A stretch of DNA of 64,000 bases from Pseudomonas protegens (GTDB lineage Bacteria; Pseudomonadota; Gammaproteobacteria; Pseudomonadales; Pseudomonadaceae). The notes beneath the pieces were generated by a model. It was not told where the DNA came from and made no database searches. It worked only from the letters and a program-made list of their open reading frames with translations. This document shows, piece by piece, positions 48,201 to 55,024 of this stretch; position 1 is the stretch's first letter; each line of letters starts with the position of its first letter. The position numbers and the translations under genes were made by a program. The DNA lies in the NCBI RefSeq assembly GCF_013407925.2, contig NZ_CP060201.1, positions 6,247,001 to 6,311,000 of the forward strand, given 5' to 3'.

Positions 48201-51200
48201 GGCGGGCAACCTGCACCTGGCGGACAGCCATTACGGGATGTTTGGCCAGGCGCAGTATGTCTGGACCGAAGAGGGCTCCCTGGACTTCTTCGGCGACGAC
48301 AGCATGGTCGGCCAGCCGATCGACTTCGTAGGGCTCGGTGACCCTGCGCTGTGCGACAACACCCCCAGCTACTGCGCCGTTGGCGATTCCCACACCCTGG
48401 TGCCCAGCAGCATCCGCTTCAGCGTCGTGCGCACCGGCGCCGCCGACCTCGACCTGCTGGCGGCCGGCAACCTGAGCATGGATTCGCTGTTCGGCGTGTA
48501 CACCGCCGGCACCTCCTCCAGTGCCACCTCGGCCAGCGATCCCTACAACCTGGCGCGGGGAGGCAACGGCCAGAAAGTGCTGAACAACGTCGCCGGCGGC
48601 TACGAGTCCCTGGTGGACGGTGGCGCTGGCAGTGTCTACCGGGCCTGGTACCCGGACGGCGGCGGCAACCTGCGGATCAAGGTCGGGGCGAACCTCGGCG
48701 GCAATATCGTGACCCTGCCCAACCAATTGCCCCCGGGCCGCCCTGTGGCCGGCGACACCGGCAACGACTCCAGCAACGTGGGCAACTGGCTGTGGCGCCA
48801 GGGCAACGACCTGAGCGGCGGCGTGGCGCGAAACACCGCCTGGTGGATCAACTTCGGCACCTACACCGCCAACAGCGCCGGCGGCGCCGACCAGATGGTC
48901 GGCTTCACCGGCTTCGGCACCCTGGGCGGCGGCAACCTGGAGGTCGAGGTCGGCGGTGATGCCGGCGCCCTGGCGCCCATGGCGGCGCCGGTCTACGCCA
49001 GCTACGTCAACCCGCGCAGCACCGGGCTGATCCTGGCGGTGGGCAGCACCGGCCGGGTGGCCGCCGATGGCAGCCGGCAAGTGACCGGGGGTGGCGACCT
49101 GACCCTGCGCGTCGGCGGGCAGGTCAACCCCTACAGCCAGGTCGGCTTTGGCGTGTTCAACGGCGCCCTGGTGGACCTGCGCGGCCATGCGCAACTGAGC
49201 AGCGCGGCCCTGGGCAGCCTGGACCTGCACTACGGCGCCCAGGCGGCGGACCAGAGCCGCAGCGAAACCCGGGCCTTCGAGCCGCAGCGGGCGACCCTGG
49301 CGGTGGCCGCCGGTGGCATGACCCTGATGCCCGGCGATGCCACCTTCAGCCTGTCGACCCGTGGCGACCTGGTGCTGCAGACCGTGGCCGACCCCGGGCG
49401 CGCGCCCCTAGCCAATGGCTGGGCCTACCAGGGCGCCAACGGGGCCACGGGCATCGGCCAGAGCTGGTTCTCCCTGTGGACCGAGCGCAGCGCCATCGAC
49501 CTGTTCTCGGCCGGCGGCAACCTCACGCCGTTGACCAGGGGCACGGAAACCGACATGGCCACCGTCTACCCGCCGACCTTGCGCGCCGTGGCGGCCAGCG
49601 GCAGCCTCTATTACGGCCAGTCCAGCCAGTATGAGGCGGGGGCGGCGGTGGTTCCGGCGGCACTGGTGCTGGCGCCTTCGCTGAACGGCCAACTGCAACT
49701 GCTGGCCGGCGACTCGATCTACGGTGGCGAGCTGAGCGTCAGCCGCTCCAGCGCCTCGGCGCAGGCGCTGGCGACTCCCGAGCACCCGGCCTTCATGGCC
49801 ACCAGCACCACCCTGGCGGGGATTCCCCTGGCGGCCAGCGGCAATCTCTCCGCCGACGGCAACCGGGCCCGCGGCGGGGTGTTCCCGCTGTTTGCCTTCG
49901 GCCCCAACACGGCGACCAACCAGTGGGCGAACCCCGAGCCTGCGCGGTTCTACGCCATCAACGGCGACCTGCTGGGAGTCAGCAGCGGCCGCGTGCTGAC
50001 CCTCACCACGGCGTCCGACCCACGCCTGGGGCAGACCTACTATGAAGGCGGCGGCGCGGTCTGGATGCAGGCCGGCCAGGACATCGTCAGCAGCGGCACG
50101 GTTCTGGGCGGGGCCAGGGGCGGCAACAGCACCTATGGCGAATACACCTTCAGCGGCAACCTGTTCGTGCACCACAACCCTGGTGACATCTCCATCGCCC
50201 GTGCCGGGCGCGACATCCTCTACAGCAGCTTCAACGTCGCCGGCCCCGGCACCCTGGAGCTGACCGCGGGGCGCAACATCCTCATGGAGGACCGGGTCAG
50301 CGTCACCAGCCTCGGCGCGGTGGCGGCGGGGGACAGCCGGCCCGGGGCGAGCATCGTGATGCAGGCCGGATTTGGCGCCAACGGCCCGGACTTCCGGCGT
50401 TTCGTCGCGGCCTACCTGGACCCGGCCAACCTGGCCCAGCCCGGCGAGAGCCTGGCGGGCGGCAAGGTGGCCAAGACCTACGACAGCGAACTGCTGGGCT
50501 GGCTGGCCGAGCGCTTCGGTTTCGTCGGCGACAGCGCCCAGGCCCGGGCCTACTACGCGGCGCTGCCGGCCGAGCAGCAGCGGGTGTTCGCCCGCCAGGT
50601 GTATTTCGCCGAACTCAAGGCCGCCGGCCGCGAGTACAACCAGGAAGGCGGCGTGCGCCAGGGCAGCTACGCCCGGGGCCGGGCGGCGATTGCCGCGCTG
50701 TTCCCGAGCACCGACGTGGCTGGCAACCCGATCAGCTACAAGGGCGACATCACCCTGTTCGGCGGTGCCGGGGTGCACACCGACTTTGGCGGCAATATCC
50801 AGATGCTGACCCCCGGCGGCCACCAGACCTTCGGCATCGAAGGCACCGCGCCGCCGGCCTCGGCCGGGGTCATCACCCAGGGCGCGGGGGACATCCAGCT
50901 GTACTCCCTGGGCAGCATCCTCCTGGGCCAGAGCAGGATCATGACCACCTTCGGCGGCTCGATCATGGGCTGGTCGGCGGCGGGCGACATCAACGCCGGC
51001 CGGGGTTCCAAGACCACCGTGGTCTACACCCCGCCCAAGCGGGTCTACGACACCTGGGGCAACGTCAGCCTGTCACCGTCGGTGCCCAGCACCGGGGCCG
51101 GGATCGCCACCCTCAACCCGATTCCCGAGGTGCCGGCCGGCGACATCGACCTGATCGCGCCGTTGGGCACCATCGACGCCGGCGAGGCGGGGATCCGGGT

Positions 51201-51585
51201 GTCGGGCAACGTCAACATCGCCGCGCTGCGGGTGGTCAACGCGGCGAACATCCAGACCCAGGGCAAGTCCTCCGGCGTGCCGGTGAGCGCCACCGTCAAC
51301 ACCGGCGCCATGACCTCGGCCAGCGCCGCCGGCTCCGCCGCGTCCCAGGCCGCGGAAGACGCCGCCCGCAGCCAGCAGGCGGCGGCCAAGCAGGGCCGGG
51401 CATCGATCGTCACCGTGGAAGTGCTGGGCTTTGGCTCCGAGCCGGTGCAACGCCAGCGCGAAGAAGCCAGCCGCGCCCCGGGCTACAACCCCGACAGCCC
51501 GGTGCAGATCCTGGGCGCCGGCCCCTTGAGCGACCAGGCGCGGGCGCGCCTGACCGATGAGGAGCGTGGGCAACTGACGTTGTAA
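39208..51585 (+). CDS. pdtA: PdtA-type two-partner-secretion exoprotein (filamentous haemagglutinin family, DUF3739)
   Basis: A TpsA exoprotein of 4125 aa. The N-terminus has a signal region (LAQAIALLMVAGSAHGATAF), then the TPS secretion domain (about residues 100-330) with NWETFNVG and the NRNGVIFSG variant of the NPNG motif. The body is a beta-helix of short Gly/Asn/Leu repeats. Two local Cys pairs stand out in a Cys-poor protein: SCASAPC near 2031 and LCDNTPSYC near 3048. The C-terminal ~1000 residues fit the DUF3739 haemagglutinin domain (GGNIQMLTPGGHQTFGI, TTFGGSIMGWSAAGDI) and end in a Glu/Arg-rich tail. In P. aeruginosa PdtA is phosphate-regulated and exported by PdtB. No pdtB follows here. 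AAAGGA precedes the ATG by ten bases. Confidence 0.92.
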   Translation: MVRCKPPVKSPALRLDGELPSLRLKPLAQAIALLMVAGSAHGATAFSSGWFADKGASQAATAARTNGQVPGIPPLSQQTRVNQQLQRSLSNLNASVAAIAAQQAAQAAARQAAFGTVSTIPDGLGEGGLKVDNSLTQGWLNAKGPVQSQSGGKTTVTIEQTADKAILNWETFNVGRNTTVDFQQQSNWALLNKVNDPNGRPSEIQGQIKGAGTVMIMNRNGVIFSGTSQVNVRNLVAAAATISDEQFTQRGLYVDANGTQPTFTDALGKVQVQRGALIQTHPAASSTESGGYALLLGSEVENAGTIVTAKGQTTLAAGDSFYIRRGVGTSGNQHSTTRGNEVATSLKAGSSAGKVSNSGLIMAATGDITLTGHQVQQNGVALASTSVDTRGTIHLLNAASDSSGSVTLGQGSTTAILLDSSGSTALDSQRNNGLINLDGTPTNLITGQFNNLSSVADRSDQSRVEIVSGGTVDFQSGSITLATGGQVAVSAGQRSLVRDGAVIDVAGAVGVKVAMESNTIKINVQGNEQRDSAGNRDSGQLINNDVWVDLRELVFVPAGTNGYATDRWYTAGGLLEVGGYLGTQGHNIGEWMAQGGTLTFTGKEVVTQSGAQLNLSGGTVDVQAGYIQQTWLKGVDGRLYELSRAPGDLLYTGIYKGYVDSSPRWGRTDYYYNPLIAQQRRYEAGYTVGRDAGKLVIGTGNAVLEGQLVSEVFKGERQTQAPNVKLDGYQQSHKAAAQRAQLIIGNYTPIYNKATGTLGYALGPSTDQVLIAGNQQKIADGLDLTTALPANRQGQLVLDSDQLNGFQLGAIKVGAKQQIQVNGALQVADGGDITLFGPQVQLNANLTAHGGSINAGNVLNQVDVNRNFVVGDVILAPSGGAQARVEVADGVKLDTSGRWSNLALDPSDSSGLAFINGGKVSLRSSGDLNLGNGSLVNASSGASLGYDGKATGGKGGDVTLAADGKLDLKGELRGYGVNGGGTLALQAHKVLIGAKDVAPQAGTLQLAGDFFNKGFGAYDITGNEGLTVADGAQVEVKMPVYRFAAQAGSSATGSDPASVLQPWLPDLYQQDAAKGVLTQRRGAGLTLSAGNQYSTAAQLASTALSVGQGAVISVDPGQAINLRSVGQLTMNGTLNAWGGSVSLSGLTVASSEAANAAGHGRSIWVGEQAVIDVAARALSAVDNRGRLYGQVRNGGKIAIGGEIDLATGIAKASDLFVVVRDGARLDASGTQAALDIPGQGRVQVASNGGSISLASNNGLYLDGSFVARAGGAGAAGGSLSLALESPYYIKNAVNDRVLKARELVLSQIHQGSGLPASADAAAASLEYGHGRLGVDQVTAGGFDNLALLSNGLLSFDGDVSLHMGQSLRLYSGALNLSENAAANARVNLSAPYLLLAGILAPLEAKDQYLRPVSTGTPSQRATQAQFNASANLIDVRGNVVFGSKGTLRQADNSLLNVERRGFDHVQLTSQGDLRFLAGAGADVIAKGISTQLLTQGDMTLRAAQLYPATEVGARVIAGYLNDISGTRINFDPSRTLTIGRTGNAEAPVPYSAFGRLQLGAASIKQGGVVRAPLGLIEIGNLGASKVELLPGSLTSVSGKGLVLPYGGTVDGQVYKYNGKTVTFLGQGALVNENSDLSVGVILGGQSVQVQSDATVDLSGGGELLGAGFISGRGGSTDARYSPLVQIGANGSFILPGLGTNPIYAIVPGAQPGYAPVAPEGGAVDPLIGQQITIGSGVPGLAAGTYTLMPSTYALMPGAFRVEINGLAGLGSEGAAQQLRNGSWSTAGRLSIANTGISNSVASQLILTSADTLRRYSQYNETGYAQFALADAARLGVPRPMLPVDAKTLKLALQAGAGAEAFSFRGIGRFDAAQGGYGGTVAILNMGSGGIEVVTSGKSATSGFSGVTLDADSLNNLGAARLMLGGLTLVKYGQGGNYITLAEGINTPKGSITLREGVTLAAPEVFLVSNSGEIVLEQGASINTLGRGKASYDARDGFTYQVANMLAVSNGLLNVISKVQAGGQSSGGIRVGSCASAPCSGQTALYSEGSIVALTDNTFELGDQVRYGTRHLNLGLNAINVGSPEALAAAAAGNRLPSGMTLTQQVLDRLLRGDTQFGAPALETLQLSARDGFNFYGSATLDTYDPLTGKSLLSNLMLSTPAIYGAGGANDVARIHTANLIWQGAVTPAGAVVTGGAGTGSGRLAIDAERIEFGYGAFAQPSTTQSFDRLALGFANVNLNASQRITANHKGSLAVYQSQGAFDPLSGFAYSGGNLNILTPLMTGEAGSVNRITAGGVIDISASAGPRGAANGQGAELSLQGDSIRLASAVVLPSGKVTLGARGDVSLTDAALIDVAGRTIAFNDLSQYGAGGEVLLQSRNGNVLQAAGSTIDLSASHNQAGKLRAVALDSAAGRVDLAGRILGGSSGQYDAGGTLVPFLGATVEIQAQHLGSSGSLDEQFAALNQRLNQGQVFGARSFQLKQGDLTIGDGVKASSVNVSLDHGSLRVTGRVDASGARVGSINLAASQGLTLDSGALLDAHGSTLRVDSYGKIIDSPNRASVVLSSGQGRLTLADGARIDLRHGTDVASGSAPGQNDGRSRGTLELNAPRIVQADQSSNDIDIEARGRLDIQGARSIAVNGMISYDDATEKTDATASGRPYQEITQAYLDAKHLQSTAFINAALQNNDLLHNKLAGLNNATYADALHLRPGVQIVSKTADGDLVVQGDLDLSGYRYASLNPHTRKDDNVYGSGEVGSLTLRAGGDLNVYGSINDGFAPPPGTDDDNGWILRAGIDFTGGDIVIPGGGLSLADGTLFPGGSTLNYDLPIKALTLPQGTRLPVAATLSESLVLPAGTVLAAAVRDSNGTLLFAAGTLLNQSLTLSPGSVLEAGTLLTANTAVKALTWPKGVPLPGVAGARNLVVLDGGKDLSRGALIPSGTDIKLPGGVASVLLRPENGGRQGKLLAIAPMLTEGAQSWSLRLVAGADTEAADSRVLQSQPTAGNLHLADSHYGMFGQAQYVWTEEGSLDFFGDDSMVGQPIDFVGLGDPALCDNTPSYCAVGDSHTLVPSSIRFSVVRTGAADLDLLAAGNLSMDSLFGVYTAGTSSSATSASDPYNLARGGNGQKVLNNVAGGYESLVDGGAGSVYRAWYPDGGGNLRIKVGANLGGNIVTLPNQLPPGRPVAGDTGNDSSNVGNWLWRQGNDLSGGVARNTAWWINFGTYTANSAGGADQMVGFTGFGTLGGGNLEVEVGGDAGALAPMAAPVYASYVNPRSTGLILAVGSTGRVAADGSRQVTGGGDLTLRVGGQVNPYSQVGFGVFNGALVDLRGHAQLSSAALGSLDLHYGAQAADQSRSETRAFEPQRATLAVAAGGMTLMPGDATFSLSTRGDLVLQTVADPGRAPLANGWAYQGANGATGIGQSWFSLWTERSAIDLFSAGGNLTPLTRGTETDMATVYPPTLRAVAASGSLYYGQSSQYEAGAAVVPAALVLAPSLNGQLQLLAGDSIYGGELSVSRSSASAQALATPEHPAFMATSTTLAGIPLAASGNLSADGNRARGGVFPLFAFGPNTATNQWANPEPARFYAINGDLLGVSSGRVLTLTTASDPRLGQTYYEGGGAVWMQAGQDIVSSGTVLGGARGGNSTYGEYTFSGNLFVHHNPGDISIARAGRDILYSSFNVAGPGTLELTAGRNILMEDRVSVTSLGAVAAGDSRPGASIVMQAGFGANGPDFRRFVAAYLDPANLAQPGESLAGGKVAKTYDSELLGWLAERFGFVGDSAQARAYYAALPAEQQRVFARQVYFAELKAAGREYNQEGGVRQGSYARGRAAIAALFPSTDVAGNPISYKGDITLFGGAGVHTDFGGNIQMLTPGGHQTFGIEGTAPPASAGVITQGAGDIQLYSLGSILLGQSRIMTTFGGSIMGWSAAGDINAGRGSKTTVVYTPPKRVYDTWGNVSLSPSVPSTGAGIATLNPIPEVPAGDIDLIAPLGTIDAGEAGIRVSGNVNIAALRVVNAANIQTQGKSSGVPVSATVNTGAMTSASAAGSAASQAAEDAARSQQAAAKQGRASIVTVEVLGFGSEPVQRQREEASRAPGYNPDSPVQILGAGPLSDQARARLTDEERGQLTL

Positions 51586-51609
51586 GAACCTCTCGTGGTA
51601 GCAAGGCTT

Positions 51610-51640
51610 GGGGGCGATCGTTGATCGCCCCCGTTTTTTT
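51610..51640 (+). terminator. Rho-independent terminator after pdtA
   Basis: A 10-bp perfect stem (GGGGGCGATC / GATCGCCCCC) with a GTT loop and seven T's, 25 bases past the pdtA stop. It also marks the edge of the AT-richer region that follows. Confidence 0.95.
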
Positions 51641-51685
51641 GGGCTGATGGGAATGGGGCAGGTGCAGGGCTGTATGAGAACGCGT

Positions 51686-52597
51686 TTATATCTCCGGCCT
51701 GCGGTCCGGGTATTCCGCGTCGAAGCCTTGGGTGGGGTGTGGGGGGAGGGGGTGATCTTTCATTAGGTTGGGGAAGCGCAGATTTGGATTTTTATCAAGT
51801 TGTTTGGATAACTCAGAGTAAAGCTCGTAGAGCTTTTCGTCTGGCTTATATCCAAAGTTGTGAATTGGTCTAGGGGTTGGTTCAAATGCTCCCCGTAAAT
51901 TATCGAGGGCGGTAGAATTTCCTAAAGATGCTGCTCGCTGGTAATAGAATAAGGCGCGAGGTTTGTTTTTTTTCGCGATCTGATAAAAGCTAGCTGTCTT
52001 TAGAATCGCGTCAGGGTTTTCCTGAGCCCCTGCGCACCGATAATAACGTTCCGCCATGTCGTCATCTTGCTTGTGTCTAGGCAGTGCATAAGCAAAATAT
52101 TGACCTATTTGGACTTGTGCTAGGGGGCTGCCTAATTGTGCCGCTTGGAAAAGGTATGAAGCAGCCATTCGCTCAGACTTTAGAACTCCTTTTCCGTGTT
52201 CAGCAATAACGGACCAGTTGTAGTAACCCAATGGTACTTTAAGTTTGACCATGCGTTCATAGAGCTCTAGCATTTTAGCGGTGTCTTGCTCAACACCAGG
52301 TCTTCCCGGCCAACCTGTACGATAAAGGCCGGCTAAGTTGTGCATGGCTTTCCAATGATCCTTGGCAATGGCTTGCTCATAAAGCCCCACGATTTTTTTC
52401 CAATCCTTAACCCCGCGCGTTTTTTCTAGAATACGCGCTTGTTGAAACCAGGATTCAGCCTGTGGGTCCAGTGGTGGGTTGTTGTCTCGTTCATAGGCGC
52501 AGGTAAAAACTGGATAGGCCATGGCCATCGCTCCGCTCAATAGAAATGAAATAATAAAGGCGCAGTAATATATGGTTTTAATCAACGTCTTTAGCAT
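51686..52597 (-). CDS. Sel1-repeat periplasmic protein, Tli5b-type immunity paralog A (orphan)
   Basis: Protein of 303 aa with a signal peptide (about residues 1-27) and Sel1/TPR-like repeats (AMHNLAGLYRTGWPGRPG, AASYLFQAAQLGSPLAQVQI, RALFYYQRAASLGNSTALDN). It aligns without gaps to the gene at 54113-55024: nearly identical at residues ~28-110 and over the last ~55, more divergent at ~115-210. Sel1 proteins beside PldB (Tle5b) are its immunity proteins in P. aeruginosa. Only a decayed pld 3' end remains upstream of this copy, so it is an orphan. Confidence 0.82.
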   Translation of the reverse strand: MLKTLIKTIYYCAFIISFLLSGAMAMAYPVFTCAYERDNNPPLDPQAESWFQQARILEKTRGVKDWKKIVGLYEQAIAKDHWKAMHNLAGLYRTGWPGRPGVEQDTAKMLELYERMVKLKVPLGYYNWSVIAEHGKGVLKSERMAASYLFQAAQLGSPLAQVQIGQYFAYALPRHKQDDDMAERYYRCAGAQENPDAILKTASFYQIAKKNKPRALFYYQRAASLGNSTALDNLRGAFEPTPRPIHNFGYKPDEKLYELYSELSKQLDKNPNLRFPNLMKDHPLPPHPTQGFDAEYPDRRPEI

Positions 52598-52838
52598 AAG
52601 GCGTCTCTATATCCCAAAAGCGAGTTAGACGTATGGTAAGTGGGCGGTTTCGCTATTTTTTTCAGTTGTCGTCCACAACTAGTTTCGAGTGCACGTAGAT
52701 ATCTCGGAAGTAAGCCTGTTCGCCCACGGCCAGGACGCTGCTGGGTTCGGGGCTGCAGGCGGTGAAGGTGGTGACCACCACGTTGAGCCGGGTATATCCG
52801 TGAGGTTGTAGGGTTTGCCCTTTTCGCCATCGTGCGCG
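52598..52838 (-). pseudogene. Remnant of a second pld (Tle5b) 3' end
   Basis: On the minus strand 52669-52835 translates as a close copy of the pld C-terminal region, including GEQAYFRDIYVHSK and the second HKD motif (VHSKLVVDD against VHSKLLVVDD). It carries a 1-base frameshift near 52785 and a TGA just after the HKD motif. Bases 52600-52631 match the very end of pld, so about 240 bases between are deleted. It sits directly before Sel1 paralog A, exactly as intact pld sits before paralog B. Confidence 0.85.
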
Positions 52839-52981
52839 AGAGCACCTCGGATCGTTTTAGTTATATACGTTGCAGATGCCGGCCTATGTCATCTGGGCTT
52901 TTCTGCAGCTGACTAGAAGTAGCATGCTTTCTGCGGCTTGATTACATACATCGCTGATAGGGACCGGGCCGGATCGTTATT

Positions 52982-53542
52982 TTAGTTGCCTACCGACCCC
53001 AGAATATCCCTTAGTTTTGATATGTCTTCCTCGTAGAAGGAACTGCACTGTGAAACGGCTATGAATACGTCACTTGAATTGTTTATGAAAGTACTGCAAG
53101 TCACATTTGCCCCTTCCGTCCCATCTGTTTTTCCATATGTGAAATCTTTCATATCCAATAATCTCCACCCTTCTTTAACTAGCTTTAGTCTTGCCGCTTT
53201 GGATGCCTCGGTAATATGAACGATTGCACTAGGGTAAGGGAGTTTTATCAGGTTGTTATAAGGCTGGCGCACTTCTTTGCCAAGCGCGGGCATAACCTCG
53301 TCAAGTGCTTTTCCCATTACAATAAATGTCGGCAGGTTTTCCAGGTTTGTGTCATAGGTCGGCTGGTCCCTGGTAGCCAGTTTGAGTATGGTTGTATTTT
53401 TCTCCTGAAAACAGTCCAAAACTTCAAGCTTGATCTTCGGCATGTTGGGTAAGCATCGCTGTTCGTTAGAGAAAGCCAGCAACGAAAAAGAAGCAGAACA
53501 AAACAGTGTCAGCAACCTAAGAAAAAACTTATGTCTCATCAT
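52982..53542 (-). CDS. Small exported protein, possible immunity partner of the GH19 remnant
   Basis: Protein of 186 aa, AT-rich coding, with a clear signal peptide (RLLTLFCSASFSLLAFSNEQ) and four cysteines in the mature part (RCLPN, LDCFQE, VTCSTF, SQCSSF). No family is recognised. It lies 80 bases downstream of, and in the same direction as, a truncated GH19 cell-wall hydrolase, inside a VgrG-linked island. A periplasmic immunity role is therefore my inference from context. A second ATG at 53539 is equally possible. Confidence 0.6.
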   Translation of the reverse strand: MMRHKFFLRLLTLFCSASFSLLAFSNEQRCLPNMPKIKLEVLDCFQEKNTTILKLATRDQPTYDTNLENLPTFIVMGKALDEVMPALGKEVRQPYNNLIKLPYPSAIVHITEASKAARLKLVKEGWRLLDMKDFTYGKTDGTEGANVTCSTFINNSSDVFIAVSQCSSFYEEDISKLRDILGSVGN

Positions 53543-53623
53543 TTAATACGCTCCAGATGGCTTTGGATGCCTGCTGTCTCTCATTGTTGTGATTCGTTAT
53601 ACCATTTGGATTTTTCCTGTTAG

Positions 53624-54025
53624 TTATCGCCCCATAATTCTAGAGATTGTTTGGGGCGAACCTTCATCTGCACGTCTATTGATTCTCTCCCTGGCCCAAT
53701 AAAATCCAGATGTATCACAAGCATTGTAATTATCTGTGGCAAGCAGGTGCGGATTAGGATCTAGTGTGAAGTTTTGAGCTCTATGCTGTTCATGATTTTT
53801 ATAGTTTCGTCGCCCAGTAATTTGTAGAAAACCTCGGCCGTGAAATCGATCGCCATCTCCTAACATCCCTCCGGCCAATGCGTTGGCAACGCCGTTGTCC
53901 ATGCCAGCAGCTTTCGCTGCAATCTGATTTGGGCGACTTGCTATATAGTTTTCGCAATTATAAATATATTCGTCTTCGCCCAGAGTGCTACCGGGTTCGT
54001 CGATGTCGTTGTTCCTGAGTTCGCC
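53624..54025 (-). pseudogene. Truncated GH19 (chitinase/lysozyme-like) domain
   Basis: About 134 open codons. It contains the family signature GDGDRFHGRGFLQITGRRNY preceded by IYNCENYIASRPNQIAAKAAG and ELRNNDIDE, matching the middle and end of GH19 domains (ELR...Y and GDG..F.GRG..QLTGR.NY). An in-frame TGA at 54026-54028 cuts off everything N-terminal, including the region of the first catalytic Glu, and there is no proper start; the first ATG (53902) leaves only 92 aa. GH19 domains occur in type VI and phage-type peptidoglycan hydrolases. This is a leftover of an effector gene. Confidence 0.8.
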
Positions 54026-54112
54026 TCAAGTGCTATTCGACTTTGGTTGTTTCATATTCGAGCACCTCGATTCGATTTCGACTGAGCCTTTTAGAGTGAA
54101 AGCTGGCCATTC

Positions 54113-55024
54113 TTATATTTCCGGCCTGCGGTCTGGGTGTTCTGCGTCAAAACCCTGGGTGGGGTGTGGGGGGAGGGGGTGATCTTTCATTAGGTTGGGG
54201 AAGCGCAGATTTGGATTTTTATCAAGTTGTTTGGATAACTCAGAGTAAAGCTCGTGGAGCTTTTCGTCTGGTTTATATCCAAAGTTATACATGGGTTGAG
54301 GGGTTGGTTCGAATGCTCCTTTTAGATTGCTGAAGCCAGTAGAGTTGCCCAGGGAGGCTGCACGTTGATAGTAGAATAATGCGCGCGCTTTATTTTTTTT
54401 GGCGATTTCATAAAATGCTGCTGTCTCAATGACTGCGTCCGATGAGTCCTGAGCGCCCGCGCATCGAAAATACAACTCTGCCATCTTGTCGTCTTGCTTG
54501 TTTTTAGGTAATGAAAATGATAGGTGATTTCCAATTGCAACCTGTGCCAATGGGCTGCCCAGTCGTGCAGCCTGAAACATATAGGAACTGGCCATTCTAT
54601 CTGACTTCAAAACACCTCTTCCATTCTCGGTGGTAACTGCCCAGTTGTAATACCCCAATGGAACTCCAAGTTTTATCATGCGCTCGTAGAGCTCAAGCAT
54701 CTTACTGGTGTCTTGTTCAATGCCAGGTCTTCCTGGCCACCCCGTGCGATAAAGACCAGCTAAATTATGCATGGCTTTCCAATGATCCCTGGCAATGGCT
54801 TGCTCATAAAGACCCACTATTTTTTTCCAATCCTTAACCCCACGCGTTTTTTCTAGAGTGCGTGCTTGTTGAAACCAGGATTCAGCCTGTGGATCCAGTG
54901 GCGGGTTGTTGTCTCGTTCATAGGCGCAGGTAAAAATTGGATATGCCACAGCAATCGCTCCATTCAATAGAAGTAAAACAATACAGGCGCAAAAATGTAT
55001 GAATTTAATCAACTGCTTTGGCAT
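54113..55024 (-). CDS. Sel1-repeat periplasmic immunity protein for the Tle5b phospholipase, paralog B
   Basis: Protein of 303 aa from ATG 55024 (MPKQLIKF), preceded by GTGGAG; an upstream in-frame ATG at 55039 would add five residues. Signal peptide to about residue 27, then Sel1-like repeats. It overlaps the 3' end of pld by 20 bases, so effector and immunity are translationally coupled. In P. aeruginosa the PldB effector is neutralised by periplasmic Sel1 proteins encoded next to it; this is the direct counterpart. Confidence 0.86.
   Translation of the reverse strand: MPKQLIKFIHFCACIVLLLLNGAIAVAYPIFTCAYERDNNPPLDPQAESWFQQARTLEKTRGVKDWKKIVGLYEQAIARDHWKAMHNLAGLYRTGWPGRPGIEQDTSKMLELYERMIKLGVPLGYYNWAVTTENGRGVLKSDRMASSYMFQAARLGSPLAQVAIGNHLSFSLPKNKQDDKMAELYFRCAGAQDSSDAVIETAAFYEIAKKNKARALFYYQRAASLGNSTGFSNLKGAFEPTPQPMYNFGYKPDEKLHELYSELSKQLDKNPNLRFPNLMKDHPLPPHPTQGFDAEHPDRRPEI

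Noticed and set aside
39160..49230. Giant minus-strand open frames (1324 and 1947 codons) opposite pdtA
   Set aside because: The plus strand encodes a clear TPS exoprotein with a ribosome site and terminator; the antisense His/Gln/Ala-rich translations have no family features.
52591..52845. 84-codon minus-strand open frame as a small gene
   Set aside because: It is read out of frame through the decayed pld remnant.
53624..53902. 92-aa GH19 fragment as an intact small gene
   Set aside because: Homology continues upstream of its ATG to an in-frame stop, so it is the 3' part of a broken gene.
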